Origin: an uncultured Novosphingobium sp.
GTDB lineage: Bacteria; Pseudomonadota; Alphaproteobacteria; Sphingomonadales; Sphingomonadaceae
NCBI GenBank assembly: GCA_937864195.1
Contig: CALMJG010000038.1
Coordinates: 1 to 36,526 of the forward strand
DNA length: 36,526 nucleotides
Reading direction: 5' to 3'
Shown here: positions 26,164 to 35,227 of the stretch, piece by piece
Layout of the letters: each line of letters starts with the position of its first letter
Numbering within the stretch: position 1 is the first letter of the stretch
The notes under the pieces: model-generated
The model's input: only the letters and a program-made list of their open reading frames with translations
Told to the model about the DNA's origin: nothing
Database searches by the model: none
Position numbers and translations under genes: made by a program

Positions 26164-28779
26164 ATGACAGGAACTTCGCGCATCGTTTCGATCGATCCTT
26201 CCGCCAGCGATGCTGCGGCCGATGCGCCGCAGCCGCCTGCGTTCGCGCAGGCTCCGTTCGAAGGCGCGGACGAGATTGACGGCGAGGCGGACCGGCCCGC
26301 ACCGGCCCGCTGGCCTGGCAGGATCGCAGCGGGCCTGGGCATTGTGGCAGTGGGCGGGTGGACCGCGCTGTTCGCACTCGCCAACCCGGGCCTGATCCGG
26401 GGCGGGACGCCCGGCGAATGGACAGGCTGGATCCGTGACTGGTCGATCCCCGTGATCCTGATCGGGATCGCGTGGCTGCTGGCAATGCGCAACAGCCGCC
26501 GCGAAGCCACCCGTTTCGGCGATGCGGCGCGCTTGCTCCGCACCGAATCCGCGCAGCTCGAAGCGCGCCTGACCGGGATGAACCGGGAAATCAGCCTGGC
26601 GCGCGAATTCCTGGCCTCCCAGACGCGCGATCTAGACTCGCTGGGCCGGATCGCGACCGAGCGGCTGAGCCAGAATGCCGATCGGCTGGCCGAACTGATC
26701 CGCGACAACGGGTCGCGACTCGACACGATCGGATCCGTCAGCTCTGCCGCCCTTGAAAACATGGAACGCCTGCGCGGCCAGCTGCCCGTGATCGCCAGCT
26801 CCGCGAAGGACGTGACCAACAATATCGGGGCGGCCGGCCGCACTGCCCAGGCGCAGCTCGAAGACATGGTCACCGGGTTCAACCGATTGAACCAGTTCGG
26901 GCAGGCGAGCGAGCGGCAGGTCACCGCTCTGCGGGGGCTGGTCGAGGAAACTCTTGCGGGCTTTGCCCGGCAGGCCGAACAGATCGAGACGATCGCCGCC
27001 CAGCGGTTCGCGGCGCTGGGGGCCCGCAGCCAGGAATTCCGCACCCAGCTCGACGGACACGAGATCGAAGCACTCGCCGCGATCCGCAACCGCGCCACCG
27101 CGCTGGCCGATGAACTCCAGGCAAGCCGCGCAGCGCTTGACGAGCAGGAGGCGCAGAGCCTCACCTCGCTACGGGCAAGGCTGGTCGCCGTGCGCGACGA
27201 GAGCGTCAACATCAGCCGGGCGGTCCGGGATGGCGAGGATGCGGCGCTTGAGACCTGGGGACTGGCCGTGCGGCGGCTCGAAACGGACGTTGCCGCAGCA
27301 GTCGCCCGCCTGGCCGAGCTTGACGAGCATGCCATCGCCTCCGCACGCAGCCGGATCGCCGCGCTGGCAGACGAATCCGCGGAAGTTCGCGACTACATGG
27401 CCGAGCGCGACCAGCTGTTCATCCAGGAACTGGAGCAGCGCCGCGTGGCGCTTGAGGCCAGCCAGACCGAATTCACCGAGGTTCTTGCCGAGCGGATGGC
27501 CCGGCTCGATGCCCTGACCAACCAGCGCAGTGCCGAACTGGAACTGCACGCGCGCCAGATGGCCTCGGCCAGCGATGCCGCCGCCGCGCGGCTGGCAGAC
27601 ATCGCCCACCATCTCGACGCCGCTTCGCGGCTGGGCAGCGAGGCCGAACAGCGGATCGCTGCCAGCCTCGAGGCGCTTGGCGCCAAGCTGGCCAGCAGCC
27701 GCGAGGCCCTGGACGGCACCGACGCGGCCGTTGCCAGGCTGACCGACGACAGCGTGCGCCTGCTCGAACTGATCCAGGCGAGCGCGCGGCATTCGGCAAC
27801 CGATCTTCCCGAGGCGATCGGGCAAGGCGAAGGCAAGCTGGCCGAGCTTGAGCGACGCGCCGACAACCTGCGGGCAACCGTCAGCGCGGCCGAGGCGGCG
27901 GGGGCAGCCCTGACCGGCCATGTCGATCGTGGACACCAGGTGCTGCGCCGCTCAATGGTCGACCTGGACGAGCTGCAGACGGAACTGGCCGCGCGCAGTG
28001 CCAGCCAGGCCGAAGCGGTGGACGCCCTGCGCGCCTCGCTCGAATCGGTGCGCGAGGAGACCCTGGCCCAGGCCGAGACAGCGCAGTCAGCCCTGGCCCG
28101 CGCCATCGACGAACTGGCGGAAGCAAGTCGCCGTGCGGTCTCCGGGATCGAAGGGGAAAGCGCGGCTGCGCTGTCCGCCCTCGCCGCCCGGCTGGGCGAA
28201 GAAAGCGCCAGTGCGATCGACCGCGCGGTGCGCCAGCGGACGGCCGAGGTATCAGGCCAGCTTGAACAGGCGGCCGCCCATGCCGCCGGGGTCAGCCGCG
28301 AGGCGGCGATCCAGCTGCGCGACCAGCTGGCCAAGGTCAGCGAACTGACCACGCACCTTGAAAGCCGGGTTGCCCATGCGCGCCAACGCGCCGAAGAGCA
28401 GGTCGACAACGATTTCGCCCGCCGGGTCGCGCTGATCACCGAAGCGCTCAATTCGAATGCGGTCGATATCGCCCGGGCGATGGATACCGAGGTCACCGAC
28501 ACGGCCTGGGCGGCCTACCTCAGGGGCGACCGGGGCATCTTCACCCGGCGCGCGGTCCGCCTGCTGGAAGCACCCGAAGCCAGGGCCGTCGTGCAACTCT
28601 ACGAAAGCGATGCGGCCTTCCGCGAACACGTCAGCCGCTACATCCACGATTTCGAGGCGATGCTCCGGCAACTGCTGTCGACCCGCGACGGGCACGCGCT
28701 TGGCGTTACCCTGCTGTCGTCCGACATGGGCAAGCTCTACGTGGCGCTCGCCCAGGCGATCGAGCGGCTGCGCGGCTAG
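26164..28779 (+). CDS. Membrane-anchored giant coiled-coil protein
   Basis: The 871-residue protein has a disordered acidic/Pro-rich N-terminus (1-50), two membrane helices (about 53-74 and 93-108), then roughly 630 residues of almost unbroken heptad-like helix rich in Ala, Glu, Arg, Leu and Gln, like apolipoprotein-type or chemoreceptor-type coiled coils. A compact C-terminal domain (about 745-871) contains TDTAWAAYLRGDRGIFTRRA and LLSSDMGKLYVALAQAIERL; I recall the same ending in large alphaproteobacterial coiled-coil proteins of unknown role. No enzyme motif is seen. It could be a scaffold or filament at the inner membrane, with the coil in the cytoplasm. It is divergent from the Hpt-like operon and shares the CtrA-type site. 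Confidence 0.82.
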   Translation: MTGTSRIVSIDPSASDAAADAPQPPAFAQAPFEGADEIDGEADRPAPARWPGRIAAGLGIVAVGGWTALFALANPGLIRGGTPGEWTGWIRDWSIPVILIGIAWLLAMRNSRREATRFGDAARLLRTESAQLEARLTGMNREISLAREFLASQTRDLDSLGRIATERLSQNADRLAELIRDNGSRLDTIGSVSSAALENMERLRGQLPVIASSAKDVTNNIGAAGRTAQAQLEDMVTGFNRLNQFGQASERQVTALRGLVEETLAGFARQAEQIETIAAQRFAALGARSQEFRTQLDGHEIEALAAIRNRATALADELQASRAALDEQEAQSLTSLRARLVAVRDESVNISRAVRDGEDAALETWGLAVRRLETDVAAAVARLAELDEHAIASARSRIAALADESAEVRDYMAERDQLFIQELEQRRVALEASQTEFTEVLAERMARLDALTNQRSAELELHARQMASASDAAAARLADIAHHLDAASRLGSEAEQRIAASLEALGAKLASSREALDGTDAAVARLTDDSVRLLELIQASARHSATDLPEAIGQGEGKLAELERRADNLRATVSAAEAAGAALTGHVDRGHQVLRRSMVDLDELQTELAARSASQAEAVDALRASLESVREETLAQAETAQSALARAIDELAEASRRAVSGIEGESAAALSALAARLGEESASAIDRAVRQRTAEVSGQLEQAAAHAAGVSREAAIQLRDQLAKVSELTTHLESRVAHARQRAEEQVDNDFARRVALITEALNSNAVDIARAMDTEVTDTAWAAYLRGDRGIFTRRAVRLLEAPEARAVVQLYESDAAFREHVSRYIHDFEAMLRQLLSTRDGHALGVTLLSSDMGKLYVALAQAIERLRG

Positions 28780-29066
28780 GAGTGCGAGCCGTCGAAGTTC
28801 GGCGGCCCACCCGTGAAGTCCAGCATCCCCGGGCTGATCCACCCGAAGGTGTAGTTGGCATAGAAGAGCCCGAACAGGACCAGCGCGAGCACGGTGGCCC
28901 GCTTGGCGATCTTGCCCGGCTGGAAATGCGCCGGTGCGCTGTCGGCCTGCCCGGGCACCTTGGGAATGCCTGCCTCGTCATGGGTGCGCACGCCGAACGG
29001 CATGACCAGGAAGGCGCTCATCACCCAGAACAGACTGAAGATCGCGATAATCGAGGTGAGTTTCAT
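28776..29066 (-). CDS. DUF1467 family small membrane protein
   Basis: The 96-residue protein has two membrane helices (about residues 3-25 and 59-78) and the family features MKLTSIIAIFSLFWVMSAF and LPFGVRTHDE-like text (here MPFGVRTHDEAG, residues 23-34). Function is unknown. The ATG at 29064-29066 is preferred over a TTG at 29075 that overlaps the rnj stop. It lies 5 bases after RNase J and is the last gene of the nuo-birA-coaX-rnj run. Its TAG stop is the same CTAG tetranucleotide that provides the stop of the convergent coiled-coil gene. Confidence 0.88.
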   Translation of the reverse strand: MKLTSIIAIFSLFWVMSAFLVMPFGVRTHDEAGIPKVPGQADSAPAHFQPGKIAKRATVLALVLFGLFYANYTFGWISPGMLDFTGGPPNFDGSHS

Positions 29067-29071
29067 GGATC

Positions 29072-30706
29072 TCAATGCTCCGGCAGGATCACCCGCACTT
29101 GCGGCTTCTTGCCCGACCAGCGCGTCGCGGCGCGGCGCGCGGCAAGGCGGGCGGCTTCAGTAATGGCATCGCGGTCGTGGCGCTGGCCGCCCTTGAGCCT
29201 GGCGAGCGCGGCCTTCACATCGGCGCAGGCTTCGCTGACGAAGTCCTCCTGGTCCTCGTCGAGCGGCAAGCCGATGCTTTCGACATGGACGCGCCCCTTG
29301 CCATCCAGCACGACGATCACCAGCCCGTTGGCGGCAAGGCGGCGGCGCATGACCATCGCTTCGCCATCTGCCGGCGTAATGATGTCGCCATCGAGAACGA
29401 GCCGTCCGGCCCGCACCTCGTCGATCTTGCCCGGCTTGCCGGGGGCAAGGCGGACGAGATCGCCGTTCTCCTGAGCCACCGTCTTGGGGATCCCGCAGGC
29501 GCGGCCAAAGCGCGCCTGTTCGCGCATGTGCCGGACCTCTCCGTGCACCGGCAGCAGGATCTCCGGCCGAATCCAGCCATAAAGCGCCTGCAGTTCCGGA
29601 CGCCCCGGGTGTCCCGAGACGTGGATCGGGCTCTGCCGGTCGGTCACCAGCGTGACATCGCGCGCGGCGAGCCGGTTCTGGATCCGGCCGATGGCAATCT
29701 CGTTCCCGGGAATCTGGCGGCTGGAAAACAGGACGACATCGCCGGCTTCCAGCGCGAGCGGGTGATTGTCCTCCGCGATCCGGCCGAGAGCGGCGCGGGG
29801 TTCGCCTTGCCCGCCGGTCGCCACGATCAGCACTTCGCCGCGAGGCAGGCCCATCGCCGTGTCGAAATCGATCACGTCCGGCAGGTCCTTGAGATAGCCC
29901 GAGGCCTGGCCGGTGCGAATGATGCGGTCGAGCGAGCGCCCGGCAACGCACAGCTGGCGGCGAGAGGCGCGCGCGACCTCGCCCAGCGTCTCGAGCCGAG
30001 CGACGTTGGAGGCAAAGGTGGTGACCAGCACCCGCTTGCCGTGGTGGCGCTTCACTTCCTCGATCAGGGCGCGGCGGACTTCACCCTCCGAGCCGGAGGC
30101 GGACGGGTTGAACACGTTGGTCGAATCGCAGACCAGCGCCAGCACGCCCTCGTCACCGATCGCCGTCAGTTCCTCGACGCTGGCGGGCACGCCGACCAGC
30201 GGCTCATCATCCAGCTTCCAGTCACCGGTGTGGAACACGCGGCCATAAGGCGTATCGATCAGCAGGGCATTACCCTCGGCAATTGAGTGGGCCAGCGGCA
30301 CGTAGCGGATGCCGAACGCGCCCAGTTCGAACCGCTCGAGATGGTCGATCACCCGCAGTTCGACGCTGCCCTGGATGCCCGCCTCTTCCAGCTTTTCGGC
30401 AACCAGGCGCGCGGTGAAGGGAGTGGCATAGAGCGGAACGCCCAGTTCCTTCGCGAAGTAGGGCACGGCGCCGATGTGATCCTCGTGCGCGTGGGTCAGG
30501 ACAATGCCGAGCAGATCCTTGCGCCGTTCCTCGATGAAATCGAGGTCCGCAAAGACCAGTTCGATCCCGGGATACTCGGCCGCCCCGAAGGTCATGCCAA
30601 GGTCGACCATCAGCCACTTGCCATCGCAGCCGTAGAGATTGACGTTCATCCCGATCTCGCCCGACCCCCCGAGCGCGCAGAAAAGCAGTTCCTTGCCAGG
30701 CTTCAT
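29072..30706 (-). CDS. rnj: Ribonuclease J
   Basis: The 544-residue beta-CASP metallo-beta-lactamase ribonuclease has the metal motif HAHEDH at residues 72-77, the beta-CASP insert ([21 protein letters not shown] and [13 protein letters not shown]) and [11 protein letters not shown] in the second half of the lactamase fold. RNase J is a 5'-3' exo- and endonuclease in mRNA decay and rRNA maturation, present in alphaproteobacteria alongside RNase E. Its start overlaps the coaX stop by four bases. Confidence 0.96.
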   Translation of the reverse strand: MKPGKELLFCALGGSGEIGMNVNLYGCDGKWLMVDLGMTFGAAEYPGIELVFADLDFIEERRKDLLGIVLTHAHEDHIGAVPYFAKELGVPLYATPFTARLVAEKLEEAGIQGSVELRVIDHLERFELGAFGIRYVPLAHSIAEGNALLIDTPYGRVFHTGDWKLDDEPLVGVPASVEELTAIGDEGVLALVCDSTNVFNPSASGSEGEVRRALIEEVKRHHGKRVLVTTFASNVARLETLGEVARASRRQLCVAGRSLDRIIRTGQASGYLKDLPDVIDFDTAMGLPRGEVLIVATGGQGEPRAALGRIAEDNHPLALEAGDVVLFSSRQIPGNEIAIGRIQNRLAARDVTLVTDRQSPIHVSGHPGRPELQALYGWIRPEILLPVHGEVRHMREQARFGRACGIPKTVAQENGDLVRLAPGKPGKIDEVRAGRLVLDGDIITPADGEAMVMRRRLAANGLVIVVLDGKGRVHVESIGLPLDEDQEDFVSEACADVKAALARLKGGQRHDRDAITEAARLAARRAATRWSGKKPQVRVILPEH

Positions 30707-31488
30707 GTCCGGTCCGATCGTGTTGCATAGAGCCGGGCCAAACCCTGCAGTGTAAGTTCCGGTTCAACCCGGTCGAACAGGTCGGCATGGCGCTGGAACA
30801 GCACGGCCAGTCCGCCCGTGGCGATCACCTTTACCGGGCGACCGATCTCTTCCTTCATGCGGCGGATCATGCCCTCGATCATGCTGACATAGCCCCAGTA
30901 GATACCGATCTGCATCTGCCCCACGGTGTCGCGGCCGATCACGCTCGATCCGGGCGGCGGCTCGATGGCGATGCGCGGCAGCATGGCCGCGGCCTCGTAC
31001 AGGGCGTCGAGCGACAGGCTGACCCCGGTCGCGATACTGCCGCCCATGTAGGCACCATCAGCACCGATATGATCGAAAGTCGTCGCCGTGCCGAAGCTGA
31101 TGACGATCTTGTCGCCCGGCTCCAGCGCGTGGGCGGCAATCGCATTGACGGCGCGGTCCGCCCCCAGCGCCCGCGGCTCGTCAACTTTCAGCGCGATGCC
31201 CCACGTGATCGGCGGCTTGCCCGCGATCAGTGCATCGGTACCGAAATACTTCTGCGAGAGCACCTGAAGGTTATGCAGCGCGCGCGGGACCACGGTGGCG
31301 ATGATCACATCACTGATATCGGTGCGCGAATAGCCTTCCATGCGCAGCAACTGGTCAAGCCAGACCGCATATTCATCGGCGGTTCGCTTGGGATCGGTGG
31401 CGATGCTCCAGCGCTGCAGGATCTTTCCCGCATCGTCCACCAGCGCGAACTTCACGTTGGTGTTGCCATTGTCGATCGCAATCAGCAT
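30703..31488 (-). CDS. coaX: Type III pantothenate kinase
   Basis: The 261-residue ASKHA-fold kinase phosphorylates pantothenate, the first step of CoA synthesis. It begins [19 protein letters not shown] (phosphate-binding DNGNTN with Asp6), and has [14 protein letters not shown] (substrate region) and [20 protein letters not shown]. The type III enzyme is not inhibited by CoA and needs a monovalent cation. It overlaps birA by 7 bases upstream and rnj by 4 bases downstream. The birA-coaX neighbourhood is widespread. Confidence 0.96.
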   Translation of the reverse strand: MLIAIDNGNTNVKFALVDDAGKILQRWSIATDPKRTADEYAVWLDQLLRMEGYSRTDISDVIIATVVPRALHNLQVLSQKYFGTDALIAGKPPITWGIALKVDEPRALGADRAVNAIAAHALEPGDKIVISFGTATTFDHIGADGAYMGGSIATGVSLSLDALYEAAAMLPRIAIEPPPGSSVIGRDTVGQMQIGIYWGYVSMIEGMIRRMKEEIGRPVKVIATGGLAVLFQRHADLFDRVEPELTLQGLARLYATRSDRT

Positions 31489-32213
31489 CCGTCTTCCTCA
31501 ATTGCCCCAAGGCGCACTTCGCCTGCATGCACGGTGCGGGTCGTGCCGTCAGCGAGCCGCAGTTGCAAGGCTCCATCGCTGGCCAGTCCGGCGAAAGTTC
31601 CCTCCAGCGCGGCCTCGCCCGGCTCTCCGACCCGCAAGGGGGTGCCCGGGGGGTGGGCCGCACCAAGCCAGCGCCGGATCATGGGTTCAAGTCCGTAGCT
31701 GCGCCAGGCGTGAAGCTCTGCGGCAAAACTGCGCGCCAGATTTTCTGCAAAGGCATTCCGGTCCGGCGCGGGGCCGAAAACCGACAGGGCGATGGTGCGG
31801 CGGTCCGGCAGGTCAGGCGCGACGGCAAGGTTTACCCCGATGCCGACGACTACCGCCCCGGCGCTCGCTTCCAGCAGGATGCCGCTGAGCTTGGCACCGC
31901 CGACCAGCAGGTCGTTGGGCCATTTGAGCAGCGCCAGATGTGGCGGCGGAACATGGCGCGAGACGACCTCGTGCAAGGCAAGTCCAGCCAGCAGCGCCAG
32001 GCTGGGCGCAGGTGGATCACCTGCCCGGGGCCGAACGATGGTTGACCCCATGAAGTTGCCGAACCCATCGAACCAGGTCCGGCCCTGCCTGCCCCGCCCC
32101 GCGCTTTGCCGGTCGGCAACGAGCCAATCCCCCTCGCCAACCGCCTCGCCGGCACCGAGTGCAGCGGCGAGGTCGGCATTCGTCGAGCCGGTTTGGGCCA
32201 GGTAGCGGATCAA
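31482..32213 (-). CDS. birA: Biotin--[acetyl-CoA-carboxylase] ligase
   Basis: The 243-residue catalytic BirA makes biotinyl-AMP and biotinylates the acetyl-CoA carboxylase carrier protein. GSTNADL near the N-terminus, [11 protein letters not shown] (biotin/ATP loop) and [18 protein letters not shown] are intact, followed by a small C-terminal SH3-like domain. There is no N-terminal helix-turn-helix, so it is not a repressor. I choose the TTG at 32211-32213, which overlaps the nuoN stop as TTGA and gives the standard start [11 protein letters not shown]. Upstream in-frame starts would extend deep into nuoN. Confidence 0.9.
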   Translation of the reverse strand: MIRYLAQTGSTNADLAAALGAGEAVGEGDWLVADRQSAGRGRQGRTWFDGFGNFMGSTIVRPRAGDPPAPSLALLAGLALHEVVSRHVPPPHLALLKWPNDLLVGGAKLSGILLEASAGAVVVGIGVNLAVAPDLPDRRTIALSVFGPAPDRNAFAENLARSFAAELHAWRSYGLEPMIRRWLGAAHPPGTPLRVGEPGEAALEGTFAGLASDGALQLRLADGTTRTVHAGEVRLGAIEEDGC

Positions 32214-33676
32214 GCCGCCGTCATGAGCGCGGCGACGGCCAGGTCGGACAGCGCCGTCAGGCACTTCACCACCAGGTAGCCGAGCGGCGAGAGGAACAGG
32301 ACGCACAGAGCCAGGATCGCCTGGTGCACCCAGTCGCTCTTGCCCAGCGCCTTGCCCGCCGGTTCGTCGAAGTACATGACCTTGACGACCTTGAGGTAGT
32401 AGAACGCGCCGACCACGCTGCCCAGCACGCCCAGCACCGCGACCCAGAACATCCCAGCCTGAACCGCAGCCTGGAACACCACCAGCTTGCCCCAGAAGCC
32501 GAGCAGCGGCGGAATCCCCGCAAGGCTGAACATCACGACCGCGAGGCTGGCGGCGAGCACCTTGCGCTCACGCGAGAGGCCCGCGAAATCGGCGATGTTC
32601 TCGACCGGATTGCCATCGCTGTCCTTGAGCATCAGCACGGCAACAAAGCCGCCAATCGTCATCGCGACATAGATCGCGAGGTAGATCAGCATGGCCGAAG
32701 CGCCCGCCGGGGTGGCCGTGGCAAGGCCGATCAGCAGGAAGCCGACGTTGTTGATCGACGAATAAGCCAGCAGACGCTTGATATTGGTCTGCCCGATCGC
32801 GCCCAGCGCGCCCCAGAACACCGAGGCCAGCGCCGCGAAGATCACGATCGGCTGCCAGGCCGGAGCCTGGGTGCCGAACGCCTTCAGCGTAACGATCATG
32901 GTAAGGGCCAGGGCCGCCACCTTGGGAGCCGAGGCGAAGAAGGTCGTCACCGGGGTCGGCGCACCTTCATAGACGTCCGGCGTCCACATGTGGAACGGCA
33001 CGGCGCTGATCTTGAAGGCCAGGCCCGCCAACACGAACACCAGCGCGAAGGCTGCGCCCGCAGGCAGACCATCCTTGAACGCGGCGGCAATGCCGGCAAA
33101 GTCGGTCGTGCCGGTGAAGCCATAGGTCAGGCTCATGCCGAACAGCAGGATGCCACTCGCCAGCGAGCCGAGCACGAAATACTTCAGGCCAGCTTCGGCC
33201 GAGCGGTCGTCCGTCTTGAGGAAGGCGGCGAGGACATAGGCGGCCAGCGAGTTCAGTTCGAGCCCGATGTAGAGCGTGAGCAGGTTGGTCGCGGAGACCA
33301 TCATGCTCATGCCCAGCACCGCGAACAGCACCAGCACCGGGTATTCGGCCCGCATTGCGCGGAACCGCTCGAAGAACGCCGGGGCCACCAGCAGCGAGGC
33401 GCCGGCTGCGGCATAGATCAGCAGCTTGGCAGCAGCCGCGAAGGCGTCCGCCGCGAACAGGCCGCCAAACGCCAGCGTTTCAGGCCCCTTGGCGCCGCTG
33501 AACAGCACCGGGGCCGTCAGCGCGGCACCAGCGGCCAACACCGCAACAACGGCCCAGGTGGCCAGGCGCGCGGCGGTCTTGCCATTGGCCCATGCCGAGA
33601 CGAGCAGGATCGCCAACCCGGCAATGGTGAAGAGAAGTTCAGGCGCAGCAAGGCGCAGAGACTGCAACCAGTCCAT
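32210..33676 (-). CDS. nuoN: NADH-quinone oxidoreductase subunit N
   Basis: The 488-residue protein is one of the three antiporter-like, proton-pumping membrane subunits of complex I, with about 14 membrane helices. The conserved segment EYPVLVLFAVLGMSMMVSATNLLTLYIGLELNSLAAYVL contains the key Glu of helix 5 (LELNSL), and FKISAVPFHMWTPDVYEGAP carries the broken-helix Lys. Its ATG overlaps the nuoM stop by one base (TGATG), and its stop overlaps the birA start. Confidence 0.97.
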   Translation of the reverse strand: MDWLQSLRLAAPELLFTIAGLAILLVSAWANGKTAARLATWAVVAVLAAGAALTAPVLFSGAKGPETLAFGGLFAADAFAAAAKLLIYAAAGASLLVAPAFFERFRAMRAEYPVLVLFAVLGMSMMVSATNLLTLYIGLELNSLAAYVLAAFLKTDDRSAEAGLKYFVLGSLASGILLFGMSLTYGFTGTTDFAGIAAAFKDGLPAGAAFALVFVLAGLAFKISAVPFHMWTPDVYEGAPTPVTTFFASAPKVAALALTMIVTLKAFGTQAPAWQPIVIFAALASVFWGALGAIGQTNIKRLLAYSSINNVGFLLIGLATATPAGASAMLIYLAIYVAMTIGGFVAVLMLKDSDGNPVENIADFAGLSRERKVLAASLAVVMFSLAGIPPLLGFWGKLVVFQAAVQAGMFWVAVLGVLGSVVGAFYYLKVVKVMYFDEPAGKALGKSDWVHQAILALCVLFLSPLGYLVVKCLTALSDLAVAALMTAA

Positions 33677-35226
33677 CAGTGCGCTCCCCCGTGCGCGGAA
33701 GTTTCATGGGATTGGGCTTCGTGGGTCTTGGCGGTAGTCGGATCCCCAGCGGTCAGGCGCGCATCACCCTCGGGACGGGCCGAGGCAAGGCGCGCGTCGA
33801 GCGCGGCGATATCGGCACGCATCGGCGCCAGGAAGCTTTCGGGATAGACGCCCATCCACAGCACGACGGCTGCAATCGGCGCCAGCATCAGCCATTCGCG
33901 AACGCTGAGGTCCGGCATGGCGGCTGCATCGGCGTTCTTCTGCTCGCCGAACGCAACCCGGCGATAGAGGTAGAGCATGTAGCCCGCGCCCAGGATGATA
34001 CCGGAACCCGCGACCAGCGCGACCCAGCTCGACATCTTGTAGATGCCGGTCAGCGCCAGGAATTCGCCCACGAAGCCGCTGGTGCCGGGCAGGCCGACCG
34101 AGGCCATGGTGAACAGCATGAACAGCAGCGCATACTTCGGCATGTTGATCGACAGGCCGCCGTAACGGTCGATCTCGCGGGTGTGCAGCCGGTCATAGAT
34201 CACGCCGACGCACAGGAACAGCGCGCCCGAGACCAGCCCGTGGCTCAGCATCACGACCATCGAGCCTTCGAGGCCCTGGACGTTGAAGGCGAACAGGCCA
34301 ACCGTGACGATCGCCATGTGCGCGACCGACGAATAGGCAATCAGCTTCTTCATGTCCTGCTGCACCAGCGCGACGAGGCTGGTGTAGACCACCGCGACCA
34401 TCGACAGGGCGAAAACCAGCCAGGCAAAGTCGGCGCTCGCCTGGGGGAACATCGGCAGCGAGAAGCGGATGAAGCCGTAGCCCCCCATCTTCAGCAGCAC
34501 GCCCGCGAGGATCACCGAACCGGCGGTCGGCGCCTGCACGTGGGCATCGGGCAGCCAGGTGTGGACCGGCCACATCGGCATCTTCACCGCGAAGCTGGCG
34601 AAGAAGGCCAGCCACAGCCACTTCTGGGCATCCGCCGGGAAGTCATATGCCATCAGGGTCGGGATGTCGGTCGTGCCGGCTTCGTTGATCATCCACAGCA
34701 TGGCGATCAGCATCAGCACCGATCCGAGCAGCGTGTAGAGGAAGAACTTGTAGCTGGCGTAGATCCGCTCCGCCCCGCCCCAGATACCGATGATCAGGTA
34801 CATCGGGATCAGGCCGGCTTCGAAGAAGATGTAGAACAGCAGCAGATCCTGCGCCGCGAAAACGCCGATCATCAGCGTTTCCATCAGCAGGAACGCGGCC
34901 ATGTATTCGCTGACGCGCTTTTCGATCGACTGGCTGGCCAGGATGCAGATCGGCATCAGGAACACCGAGAGCATGATCAGCATCAACGCGATGCCATCGA
35001 TGCCCAGCTTCCAGGCGAAACCCTGGAACAGCGCGACGTTTTCCTGGAACTGCCACTGCGCGCCGCCGATGTCATACTGCGCCCAGAGCGCGGCTCCGAG
35101 GACAAGGTCGATCAGCGTCGCGGCCAGCGCGATGGTACGCGCCGCCGCCGCTCCGGAAAAGAGACAGGCCAAGGCCGCCACCAGCGGAACCGCCAGCATT
35201 ACCGAGAGGATGGGAAATCCGGACAT
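33676..35226 (-). CDS. nuoM: NADH-quinone oxidoreductase subunit M
   Basis: The 516-residue antiporter-like complex I subunit has about 14 membrane helices. It shows the conserved Glu in [21 protein letters not shown] and the Lys-containing [21 protein letters not shown]. The polar C-terminal tail is about 50 residues ([15 protein letters not shown]..., ending [10 protein letters not shown]). It starts one base before the end of the spacer following nuoL and overlaps nuoN by one base. Confidence 0.97.
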   Translation of the reverse strand: MSGFPILSVMLAVPLVAALACLFSGAAAARTIALAATLIDLVLGAALWAQYDIGGAQWQFQENVALFQGFAWKLGIDGIALMLIMLSVFLMPICILASQSIEKRVSEYMAAFLLMETLMIGVFAAQDLLLFYIFFEAGLIPMYLIIGIWGGAERIYASYKFFLYTLLGSVLMLIAMLWMINEAGTTDIPTLMAYDFPADAQKWLWLAFFASFAVKMPMWPVHTWLPDAHVQAPTAGSVILAGVLLKMGGYGFIRFSLPMFPQASADFAWLVFALSMVAVVYTSLVALVQQDMKKLIAYSSVAHMAIVTVGLFAFNVQGLEGSMVVMLSHGLVSGALFLCVGVIYDRLHTREIDRYGGLSINMPKYALLFMLFTMASVGLPGTSGFVGEFLALTGIYKMSSWVALVAGSGIILGAGYMLYLYRRVAFGEQKNADAAAMPDLSVREWLMLAPIAAVVLWMGVYPESFLAPMRADIAALDARLASARPEGDARLTAGDPTTAKTHEAQSHETSAHGGAH

Positions 35227-35227
35227 A

